A stretch of 13,711 bases of DNA. It comes from Desulfomicrobium sp. (GTDB taxonomy: Bacteria; Desulfobacterota; Desulfovibrionia; Desulfovibrionales; Desulfomicrobiaceae). Shown here one piece after another: positions 1-5,376 of the stretch. The notes beneath the pieces are model-generated. The model was not told the DNA's origin. It made no database searches and was given only the letters and a program-made list of their open reading frames with translations. The translations under genes and the position numbers were made by a program. The stretch lies in NCBI GenBank assembly GCA_003542385.1, contig DPKT01000177.1, positions 1-13,711 of the forward strand, written 5' to 3'. Within the stretch, counting starts at the first letter, position 1. Each line of letters opens with the position of its first letter.

Positions 1-889
1 CCGCCGCGACCATTTCGTCGGCCGCGCCGGCGCGCATCTCCATCATGGCCGGCGCGCGCATGGCCTTCTGGAAAATCTGCACCGGGCTGATTTCCCAGGG
101 CGGCAGGTCCGAGGGCTCCGCCTGGGTCTCTGGCTGCAGGGTGGCCAGGAAGAGGTGCACTTCCTTCCAGTCCTGGCCTGACCGTTGCCAGACCTTGGCC
201 TGCCAGGAGAAATCGATCTTCGACGACGCGGGCAGGGCCTCCAGCCTGTAGAGGGGGCTCCAGCCGCAGTCGCGCAACGTGTAGGAGTAGGCCATCTCAC
301 GCGGGGCGTTCCCGGAAACCAGCAGCGCGACCTCCCAGACCGTGCGTTGCCGTCCGGCCGCCGCGGCGATCTCCTCCTCGACCCGGGCGAGCTTTCCATT
401 CAGATCGGCGATACTTCCTTCCAGGGCCAGTGTCTGCTGCGCCCCGGCGCGAACGTTGGCGTCCAGTTCCGCGGCCATTTCCCGCAGGGCGGCCACGGTC
501 TGCTGCGATGGCTCGGTCTGGGCCTTCCAGAAAGCCAGGCGGCCGCGCACGCCTTCGAGTTCAGCCACGGCCGCGTCGCGCTGGGCTTTCAGTTCATCGC
601 GTCTGGCCAGCAGCGGGGCGAGGGCGGCCTGGTCGGGGTCGTGGCGGGTCTTCCAGGTCAGGTCGGCGATGGACGCATCGCCCGGTAGTTTCCCGAAGCG
701 CAGGGTGGTCGGGTCGGCCTGGCCGGGCAGGGTCAGGGTGCAGGACGACAGGCCCCCGTCGGCCGGAGCGCACGACAGGGCCGACATTTCCTCCACCTGG
801 GCCGAGGCGGGAAAAAGGGTGACCTGGGTCGGAGCGGCCAAGGCCAGGGCGGGAAAGAGCAGCGCGATGGCTACGAAGAGTCTGGTCAT
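1..889 (-). CDS. MuiA-like DUF4140/DUF4139 secreted protein (3' end outside window)
   Basis: Open from an ATG at 889 to the window edge, 296 codons, so the C-terminus is missing. The start has a good ribosome binding site (AAGGAG, 895-900). The N-terminus, MTRLFVAIALLFPALALA, is a clear signal peptide, predicting export. The mature start (APTQVTLFPASAQVEE) resembles the DUF4140 beta-strand opening of 'mucoidy inhibitor MuiA family' proteins. A long, charged, Ala/Glu/Arg-rich coiled-coil region follows, then segments such as YTLRDCGWSPLYRLEAL and SGQDWKEVHLFLATLQPE. These match the DUF4139 pattern (GW-P-Y, then G-DW-V-L-L-T--P). The biochemical role of the family is not established and none is assigned here. 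It lies downstream of the disulfide reductase on the same strand but behind that gene's terminator, so co-transcription would need read-through. The family call is fairly sure; the function is unknown. Confidence 0.75.
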   Translation of the reverse strand, partial: MTRLFVAIALLFPALALAAPTQVTLFPASAQVEEMSALSCAPADGGLSSCTLTLPGQADPTTLRFGKLPGDASIADLTWKTRHDPDQAALAPLLARRDELKAQRDAAVAELEGVRGRLAFWKAQTEPSQQTVAALREMAAELDANVRAGAQQTLALEGSIADLNGKLARVEEEIAAAAGRQRTVWEVALLVSGNAPREMAYSYTLRDCGWSPLYRLEALPASSKIDFSWQAKVWQRSGQDWKEVHLFLATLQPETQAEPSDLPPWEISPVQIFQKAMRAPAMMEMRAGAADEMVAA

Positions 890-940
890 GTTTTCTCCTT
901 GCGGCCGTCCGTCGCCGACCGCATCGTCCGGAATGCAAAA

Positions 941-962
941 GGCCGGCCCCTTGGGGCCGGCC
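941..962 (-). terminator. Intrinsic terminator of the disulfide reductase gene
   Basis: A perfect 10-bp inverted repeat (GGCCGGCCCC at 941-950, GGGGCCGGCC at 953-962) starts 8 bases past the stop codon of the minus-strand reductase gene. Read on the minus strand it is followed directly by TTTT (complement of 937-940). A GC-rich stem plus a short U-tract is the standard rho-independent layout. It separates the reductase gene from the downstream MuiA-like gene. Confidence 0.8.
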
Positions 963-969
963 GCGCGTT

Positions 970-2685
970 CTACTCGTCCTCGCTCGGGTCGAAGCCGAGC
1001 TGCTTGATGAACCCCATGCCGCCCTGCAGGTTGACGGGCTCCAGGAACCCGGCGTGACGCAGGATGACCTGGGATTCGTACGAGCGTCCGCCCGTGTTGC
1101 ACAGCAGGACGATCTTCTTGTCCCTGGGGATCTCGTCCAGACGGTCCTTGATCTGTCCCTGCGGTATGTTCTTCCAGAATTCAGGGTACTTGGTTACGAA
1201 CGGCTCGGCGTTGCCCCATTCGCGGGTGTCGATGCACAGGAGGTTCTCGTTGACCCGGTTTTCCCACAGCTTGGCGAATTCCAGCGGCTGGATGGGCAGG
1301 TTGCGGCCCATGAGAATGTTCTCCGCAGCGTTGGCCGCCGAGTTCAGCACGTCCATGGCCGAGCCGAAGGGCGGGGCGTAGGCCAGTTCCATGTTGGAGA
1401 CGTCGCGCAGGGTCGGGCGGTACTTGAGGATCGCCGCCATGGCGTCGATGCGGTCCTTGATCGAGTCGCCGTTGTGGCAGACGCCCTGGAGGCCCAGCAC
1501 CCGGCCCGTGTTGCGCTCGGCCACGATCTCCAGGCTGACCATGTCGCGCTTGGGGTAGAAGTGGGAGTGATCGCTCATCATGACGTGGGTGCTGAAGGCG
1601 TCGAAGCCCTCGCGCAGGGCCACGGGCAGGGACAGGCCGGTGCCGGCGAAGCCGTACTCGAAGAGTTTGATGATGTAGGTGCCGATGGCGCCGTCGAAGG
1701 TCTCGCGGCCCCCGGCCACGTTGGTGCCGATGATGCGCCCCTGTCGGTTGGCCAGGGAACCCAGCGGGTAGTAGCCGAGCTTGCCCGTGACCATGTTCTC
1801 CACAAGCACGCAGTCGCCGCCGGCGTAGATGTCCGGGTCGGAGGTCTGCATGGTCTTGGAGACGATGATCCCGCCGCGCTCGGAGCAGAGCAGGCCTGCC
1901 TCACGGGCCAGGGTGTCGTTGGGGATGACGCCCACGGCCAGGATGACCAACTCTGTCTCGATGGTGCGCTTGTTCGTCACCACGCGCGCCACCTTGCCGT
2001 CCTCGCCCTCGATGGCCTGGACCATCTCGGAGGTCAGGACAGTGACGCCGTTCTCGGCCAGGTGCTTCTCGGCGATGGTGGCCATGGCCTTGCTCATGAA
2101 GCCCGGCATGATCTGGTCGGCGACCTCGACCACGGTGGTCTCGATGCCCCACATGTCGGCGAAGGCCTCGGCCATCTCCAGGCCGATGAACCCGCCGCCG
2201 ACAACCACGGCCGAGCCCACACCGTGGGCAACCTGCTCCTTGATGCGGATGGCCTCGTCAAGGGTGGCCACGGTGAAGACGTTGCCAAGTTCGCGGCCCG
2301 GGATGGGCAGCTTACGCGGCGTGCTGCCCGTGCCAAGGACCAGCTTGTCGTAGGGCAGGGCGGTCTGGGTTCCGTCCTTGCGCTGGACCAGGACCGTCTT
2401 GGCCTTGCGGTCGATGGACAGAGCCCTGGTTTCGGTCATGACCTTGAAGTCCTTGCAGTCCTGGAAGAACTGCTCGTCGCGGACCATGTGGAAACTCGTC
2501 TCCTGCAACTGCTGGTGGTCGCTGACGTCGCCGGAAACATAGTAGGGGATGCCGCATCCGCCGTAGGAAATGAGTTTGCTGGCGTCGACCATGGTCACGT
2601 CGGCGTCGGGGGCCACGCGTTTGATGCGGCAGGCGGCCTTGGGGCCCAGGGCCACTCCGCCGATGACGACAACTTTGAGGGACAT
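970..2685 (-). CDS. CoA-disulfide/persulfide reductase with C-terminal rhodanese domain
   Basis: 571 residues, with AAGGAG ahead of the ATG. The order is FAD-binding GGVALG (9-14), redox motif SYGGCGIPYY with the single active cysteine C44, NAD(P)-binding GGGFIGLE (163-170), second FAD motif YAGGDC (287-291), and the dimerisation domain with the family motif ELAYAPPFG (433-441). A rhodanese domain covers about 480-571, with IDTRE (485-489) and active-site loop CNTGGRS (C529). This is the CoADR-RHD architecture of the Shewanella persulfide reductase Npsr. From that family the expected reaction is NAD(P)H-dependent reduction of CoA-persulfide, CoA disulfide or polysulfide in the cytoplasm, releasing sulfide; the substrate here is inferred. 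Both catalytic cysteines are present. The gene diverges from Rrf2 regulator 1, and its promoter carries the element shared with Rrf2 genes 2 and 3, suggesting derepression under sulfur stress. It could instead act mainly as an NADH oxidase-like enzyme. Confidence 0.9.
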   Translation of the reverse strand: MSLKVVVIGGVALGPKAACRIKRVAPDADVTMVDASKLISYGGCGIPYYVSGDVSDHQQLQETSFHMVRDEQFFQDCKDFKVMTETRALSIDRKAKTVLVQRKDGTQTALPYDKLVLGTGSTPRKLPIPGRELGNVFTVATLDEAIRIKEQVAHGVGSAVVVGGGFIGLEMAEAFADMWGIETTVVEVADQIMPGFMSKAMATIAEKHLAENGVTVLTSEMVQAIEGEDGKVARVVTNKRTIETELVILAVGVIPNDTLAREAGLLCSERGGIIVSKTMQTSDPDIYAGGDCVLVENMVTGKLGYYPLGSLANRQGRIIGTNVAGGRETFDGAIGTYIIKLFEYGFAGTGLSLPVALREGFDAFSTHVMMSDHSHFYPKRDMVSLEIVAERNTGRVLGLQGVCHNGDSIKDRIDAMAAILKYRPTLRDVSNMELAYAPPFGSAMDVLNSAANAAENILMGRNLPIQPLEFAKLWENRVNENLLCIDTREWGNAEPFVTKYPEFWKNIPQGQIKDRLDEIPRDKKIVLLCNTGGRSYESQVILRHAGFLEPVNLQGGMGFIKQLGFDPSEDE

Positions 2686-2775
2686 GGAAAACTCCTTGGA
2701 AAACTGGCAGGTTGAATGAAAATTATGTCATGCGTCAGATGAAAGGCATCGCTAATACATTTTTTTCGGGAGGGG

Positions 2776-2811
2776 TAGCGGAAATATCTATTTAGATCAG
2801 GTTGATCGGAA
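2776..2811 (-). promoter_or_regulatory. Shared operator, copy A (disulfide reductase promoter)
   Basis: Read on the minus strand, this 36-bp element begins TTCCGATCAACC and continues TGATCTAAATAGAT (core at 2790-2799). It aligns without gaps with elements at 3831, 4661 and 9233. Its first T is the last base of a -10-like ACTAAT (2811-2816). No good -35 hexamer is visible 16-18 bp further upstream. The start codon lies about 90 bases downstream. Conservation in position and sequence supports an operator overlapping the transcription start; the bound protein is inferred to be one of the neighbouring Rrf2 regulators. Confidence 0.65.
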
Positions 2812-3097
2812 TTAGTCGCTTCGGTTTTCCGGACGGGGCGTCCTGGTTCTTGCCCGAGGTTTTGGCGCTTTCCCTTCCGCAGAAGAGCCCGTCATTGCGG
2901 TGTGGACACATATTGAGCTCGAATAATTATGTCTCATATCTTCAGGTACTACTTTCTCAGTAGATCATTGAATGGAAAATAATGTAGTGCTCCTGATTAT
3001 CAGCCCGTGAAAAGGTGGCTGCATGTGTCACAATGCGACATGTATGCCGTCAGGCCCGGTCTGCAGCATCTGCCCTCTCGCCTTTGTGCGGCCATGG

Positions 3098-3150
3098 TGG
3101 TTGACGTGATAAGATGTTTGAAATAGGCATGATTTTAAACACGTCAACCA
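3098..3150. promoter_or_regulatory. 11-bp inverted repeat upstream of Rrf2 gene 1
   Basis: TGGTTGACGTG (3098-3108) and CACGTCAACCA (3140-3150) are perfect reverse complements separated by 31 bp, and end 18 bases before the start codon. The left arm contains TTGACG, which could serve as a -35, but no good -10 sits 16-18 bp later. It differs from the 36-bp element at the other promoters. It may be an autoregulatory site for Rrf2 regulator 1, or a long-loop RNA stem close to the start codon. Confidence 0.5.
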
Positions 3151-3168
3151 TTCAGCACAGGCTCCCGA

Positions 3169-3627
3169 ATGAAGATTTCCGCACGCTCCAGATACGCGAC
3201 CCGCATTCTCATCGATCTGGCCATGAACGAGAAGGACGCCCCGATCCGGACCACCGCCATTGCCGAGCGGACGGGAATTTCCGTGCAGTTCATCGAGCAG
3301 ATCCTCAAGTCGCTGAAGCAGGCGGAACTGGTTGCCAGCAAACGCGGGGCAATGGGCGGCTACGCCCTCAACCGCCGCCCCGAGGACATCTCCCTCGGCG
3401 AGATCATCCGCGTCATGGAGGGTCCTCTGTGCCTGACCGACTGCTGCGATGACGCCGAACTCTGCATCCGTTCCGGCATCTGCATGACCAGGGACGCCTG
3501 GCGGCGAGTCAGCGCCATCATGGCCAGCGCCCTGGATTCCCTGAAGCTCTCCGACGTCATCAACGGAGTGCCGCCTTTCTGTCCCAATGCCTCCGACGAC
3601 GATGAGGATCCCGAAGGCATCTGCTGA
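3169..3627 (+). CDS. Rrf2-family regulator 1 (IscR-like cysteines)
   Basis: 152 residues, the usual Rrf2 length. The N-terminal winged helix (about 1-85) has MKISARSRYATRILIDLA, recognition helix ISVQFIEQILKSLKQAELV, and a complete wing with the SKRGAMGGYAL motif (58-67). The cysteine region gives C93-X5-C99-X5-C105, the spacing of IscR-type [2Fe-2S] ligands, with extra cysteines at 88, 92, 138 and 152. From the family it should be a cytoplasmic dimeric DNA-binding sensor of iron-sulfur status, NO or reactive sulfur; the signal is not shown by the sequence. It diverges from the disulfide reductase gene. The Shine-Dalgarno is weak (only AGG at 3158-3160), but this start matches the conserved Rrf2 N-terminus. 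The acidic tail (SDDDEDPEG) is not typical of the family core. Confidence 0.88.
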   Translation: MKISARSRYATRILIDLAMNEKDAPIRTTAIAERTGISVQFIEQILKSLKQAELVASKRGAMGGYALNRRPEDISLGEIIRVMEGPLCLTDCCDDAELCIRSGICMTRDAWRRVSAIMASALDSLKLSDVINGVPPFCPNASDDDEDPEGIC

Positions 3628-3803
3628 ACTCCCCCGCATTCTTTTTTCTGCTTTTTCTACAACTCACCGGCATCAGTGGTTCGCGGGAACCCGTTCCGCG
3701 CGGCCTTCCTCGATGCCAGGATGCTCCCCCCAGAGCCAGTGCCCGGACCTCCCTTCGAAATTGCTTGAAATCACGGAACATTTCATCACAATGTGATCAG
3801 TTC

Positions 3804-3831
3804 TTGACAGAAAGTCAGGGAAAAGTTTAAT
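3804..3831 (+). promoter_or_regulatory. Sigma-70-type promoter of Rrf2 gene 2
   Basis: Consensus -35 TTGACA (3804-3809), a 16-bp spacer and -10 TTTAAT (3826-3831, 5 of 6 matches). The layout, including spacer length, repeats at the promoter of Rrf2 gene 3. The palindrome ATCACAATGTGAT ends just upstream of the -35, and the shared operator starts at the last base of the -10, so the start site lies inside the operator. Confidence 0.75.
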
Positions 3832-3866
3832 TCGGACTCAATTGATCTAAATTGATGTTGTCTGAA
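3831..3866 (+). promoter_or_regulatory. Shared operator, copy B (Rrf2 gene 2)
   Basis: The 36-bp element has imperfect inverted ends TTCGGAC (3831-3837) and GTCTGAA (3860-3866), with the core TGATCTAAATTGAT at 3843-3856. It overlaps the -10 and the presumed start site, the classical position for repression. It matches copies A, C and D at fixed offsets from the -10. Autoregulation by the Rrf2 protein encoded downstream is the simplest reading. Confidence 0.7.
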
Positions 3867-3894
3867 TAGGCCGGGTGGCCTCCGGAAGATGAGT

Positions 3895-3910
3895 GGTTAG
3901 GCGTGTGTGT
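3895..3910 (+). other. GT-rich leader element, copy 1
   Basis: GGTTAGGCGTGTGTGT in the predicted leader of Rrf2 gene 2, about 60 nt after the start site. The same 16 bases occur in reverse orientation at 9319-9334 in the peptide gene leader, and 12 of them (AGGCGTGTGTGT) at 4753-4764. It could be a protein-binding DNA element or an RNA-pairing site. Confidence 0.55.
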
Positions 3911-4125
3911 TCATCATCAGTCCGCAGCGACATCAAAATGTTTGCATTTGACCTCCCGGCAGGACGTCGTGCCTGCCGGGGAAGTCATCCCCGAAGGCGA
4001 CTCGTCTTCTGTTTCGTGAATTATTTCACCTGCCCGCGGCATCCCCTGCGGGCCTGACGGTCATGTCCCCGCCGGTCCGGCGAGGCGGGGACGGGTGCGT
4101 TCAACATCGAACTGCGGAGAATCTC

Positions 4126-4572
4126 ATGCGAATTTCCACTACGACCCACTATGCGTCCCGCCTCCTGCTGGATCTGGCCTTGAACGCACATCAGGCGCCC
4201 ATTCCCGCCTCAAGGCTGTCCGGGAATACGGGCATCCCCATCAAGTTCGTGGAGAAGATCATCCGGCCCCTCAAGGCGGCCGGCATGGTCAAGAGCGTGC
4301 GCGGCGCCCTGGGCGGCCACTATCTCGGGTGCCGGCCCGAGGAGGTGACCCTGGGCTCGGTCGTGCGCCTCATGGACGGCGGCATCCGCCTCGCCCAGTG
4401 CGCGGCCGACGACGTGAACTGCAACAAGTGCCACGATTGCCGGACTCGCGCCGTTTGGCGCGGGGTCACGGAAACGCTGGAACGGGAACTCGACTCCATC
4501 ACCCTCGCAGACATGATGGGCGAAAGCCGCCCAGGGTGCTGGCACATGCGTTCCACGGGAACCGAAGGCTAG
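4126..4572 (+). CDS. Rrf2-family regulator 2 (CX6CX2CX2C type)
   Basis: 148 residues from ATG 4126, chosen over the upstream ATG at 4063 because GGAGA sits 5 bases ahead and the protein then starts MRISTTTHYASRLLLDLAL like its neighbours. It has a winged-helix domain with wing motif SVRGALGGHYL (57-67). The cysteine region is C92-X6-C99-X2-C102-X2-C105, four closely spaced cysteines rather than the IscR three. Such a cluster could bind Fe-S or zinc, or form sulfur-reactive disulfides or polysulfides; which one is unknown. It is expected to be a cytoplasmic dimeric repressor. 18 of its first 19 residues match regulator 3, pointing to local duplication. Its own promoter carries the shared operator, so autorepression plus control of the reductase, regulator 3/SQR and peptide genes is the working inference. 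Confidence 0.87.
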   Translation: MRISTTTHYASRLLLDLALNAHQAPIPASRLSGNTGIPIKFVEKIIRPLKAAGMVKSVRGALGGHYLGCRPEEVTLGSVVRLMDGGIRLAQCAADDVNCNKCHDCRTRAVWRGVTETLERELDSITLADMMGESRPGCWHMRSTGTEG

Positions 4573-4633
4573 AGGCGGTTTCCGGGCCCCGAACGGTCCC
4601 GGCGACCTTGTGAAAAAAAGCGTAAAATACTTC

Positions 4634-4661
4634 TTGACACGGGCGGCGGTGTCAAAATAAT
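4634..4661 (+). promoter_or_regulatory. Sigma-70-type promoter of Rrf2 gene 3 and probably the SQR operon
   Basis: TTGACA (4634-4639), a 16-bp spacer and AATAAT (4656-4661, 5 of 6 matches). The spacer and operator position are identical to those of the Rrf2 gene 2 promoter. No separate promoter with good hexamers is visible in the 57-bp gap before the SQR gene, so this promoter probably drives regulator 3 together with the SQR unit. Confidence 0.75.
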
Positions 4662-4707
4662 TCAGACCACTTTGATCTAAATTGATTTAATCAAATTAAT
4701 TTAGATC
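4661..4707 (+). promoter_or_regulatory. Shared operator, copy C, with a second inverted core
   Basis: It begins TTCAGACCAC at the last base of the -10. The core TGATCTAAATTGAT is at 4673-4686. A second core in reverse orientation, ATTAATTTAGATC (4695-4707), matches the reverse complement of GATCTAAATTGAT at 12 of 13 positions. Only this promoter shows two cores facing each other, which may give tighter or cooperative repression of the SQR unit. Confidence 0.7.
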
Positions 4708-4752
4708 CGAATTAACGAGTGTGAAACGAACGATCTTCAAGGGCTGAGGACA

Positions 4753-4764
4753 AGGCGTGTGTGT
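4753..4764 (+). other. GT-rich leader element, copy 2
   Basis: AGGCGTGTGTGT in the leader of Rrf2 gene 3, about 85-95 nt after the presumed start site. It is identical over 12 bases to 3899-3910 and complementary to 9319-9330. Confidence 0.5.
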
Positions 4765-4875
4765 GACCCTTTTCTCCCTCCTGAAAAGATTTTCGTCAAT
4801 GCATTCAAATGGCTGTTTGTCGGCTTCCGGCCATGAACCGGCAGGGGCCAACGCGCACGCGGCAGCAGGGCACGC

Positions 4876-5319
4876 ATGAGAATCTCGACCGAAACGCACT
4901 ACGCCTCCCGCCTCCTTCTCGATCTGGCCCTGCATGCGGAACGGACCCCGCTGTCGGCGGGCGCCCTTGCCGACAGCACGGGAATACCCCTCGCCTGCGT
5001 CGAAGACGTCATGGCTTCGCTGCGCGCGGCCGGCCTCGTCTGTTCCGGCGGCGGGGCGGGTTTTCGCCTGGGGTCCCGTCCCGAGGACATTTCCCTGGGG
5101 CTGGTGCTGCGAGTCATGGATGACGGCATCCGCCTCAACCATTGCCGAAGTGTCGAGGACCGGTGCCCGGAGTGCCGCAAGTGCAGAACGAAGGATGTCT
5201 GGGCGGGCGTGATCGAAGCCATCGAGCGCGAACTTGAGGCCATCACCCTCGCCGATCTGATGGGAACGCCGCAGCCGCTTCCGGATGGTGTTCAAGGCCG
5301 AGGCGGCGCGGTGCGCTGA
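4876..5319 (+). CDS. Rrf2-family regulator 3 (CX6CX2CX2C type, altered wing)
   Basis: 147 residues, starting MRISTETHYASRLLLDLAL, nearly identical to regulator 2 at the N-terminus. The cysteine motif is conserved as C90-X6-C97-X2-C100-X2-C103, followed by the shared helix DVWAGVIEAIERELEAITLADLMG. The wing that normally reads RGAxGGY is reduced to SGGGAGFRL (57-65) and is two residues shorter, so DNA contacts may differ from regulator 2. It may bind the same core differently, or be an inactive or modulating partner. Ribosome binding is weak (AGGG, 4867-4870). It sits 57 bp before the SQR gene, which fits co-transcription and local control. As for the other Rrf2 proteins, the signal and ligand are unknown; the sulfur context suggests sulfide, persulfide or Fe-S status. 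Confidence 0.85.
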   Translation: MRISTETHYASRLLLDLALHAERTPLSAGALADSTGIPLACVEDVMASLRAAGLVCSGGGAGFRLGSRPEDISLGLVLRVMDDGIRLNHCRSVEDRCPECRKCRTKDVWAGVIEAIERELEAITLADLMGTPQPLPDGVQGRGGAVR

Positions 5320-5376
5320 ACGGGTCGCGGCCGTTTTGGAACTGGTCGTAATTTCATCACATTTCAGGAGTGTAGA

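Larger units (their letters stand above)
2686..3168. other. 483-bp divergent intergenic region
   Basis: It lies between the minus-strand reductase gene and plus-strand Rrf2 gene 1. It is more AT-rich than the flanking genes and has no supported coding region. It holds operator copy A near the reductase, a near-palindrome TGTCACAATGCGACA (3026-3040), and an 11-bp inverted repeat close to Rrf2 gene 1 (3098-3150). No convincing sigma-70 promoter for Rrf2 gene 1 could be fixed. Confidence 0.6.
3628..4125 (+). other. 498-bp intergenic region and long structured leader of Rrf2 gene 2
   Basis: No supported gene. It contains T-rich sequence after Rrf2 gene 1, a perfect palindrome ATCACAATGTGAT (3786-3798), a strong promoter (3804-3831), the shared operator (3831-3866) and the GT-rich leader element (3895-3910). 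A predicted leader of about 290 nt follows, with perfect inverted repeats at 3955-3980 (9 bp) and 4065-4092 (9 bp) and a 6-bp stem near 4032-4053. None of these stems is followed by a U-tract, so they look like leader structure rather than terminators. Confidence 0.6.
4573..4875 (+). other. 303-bp intergenic region and leader of Rrf2 gene 3
   Basis: No supported gene. It contains a GC-rich, weakly base-paired stretch after Rrf2 gene 2 without a good terminator, a near-consensus promoter (4634-4661), a double operator (4661-4707), the GT-rich element (4753-4764), and about 110 more bases of leader. Confidence 0.6.

Noticed and set aside
1054..2715. 553-codon open frame on the plus strand
   Set aside because: Exact antisense of the well-supported disulfide reductase gene; biased His/Val/Asp/Gly-rich composition and no motifs. 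Long antisense frames are expected in GC-rich coding DNA.
3931..4057. Short frame from ATG 3938 (about 39 codons) in the leader of Rrf2 gene 2
   Set aside because: No Shine-Dalgarno, runs through the hairpins, Arg/Cys-rich and unlike the Trp-rich peptide.
4063..4125. Upstream ATG giving Rrf2 regulator 2 a 21-residue extension
   Set aside because: It lies in the hairpin-rich leader and adds residues unlike any Rrf2 N-terminus; ATG 4126 has GGAGA and matches the paralog.
4683..4696. FNR-type box (TTGATTTAATCAA) in the Rrf2 gene 3 promoter
   Set aside because: The half-sites are 3 bp apart instead of 4 and are better explained by the two operator cores.
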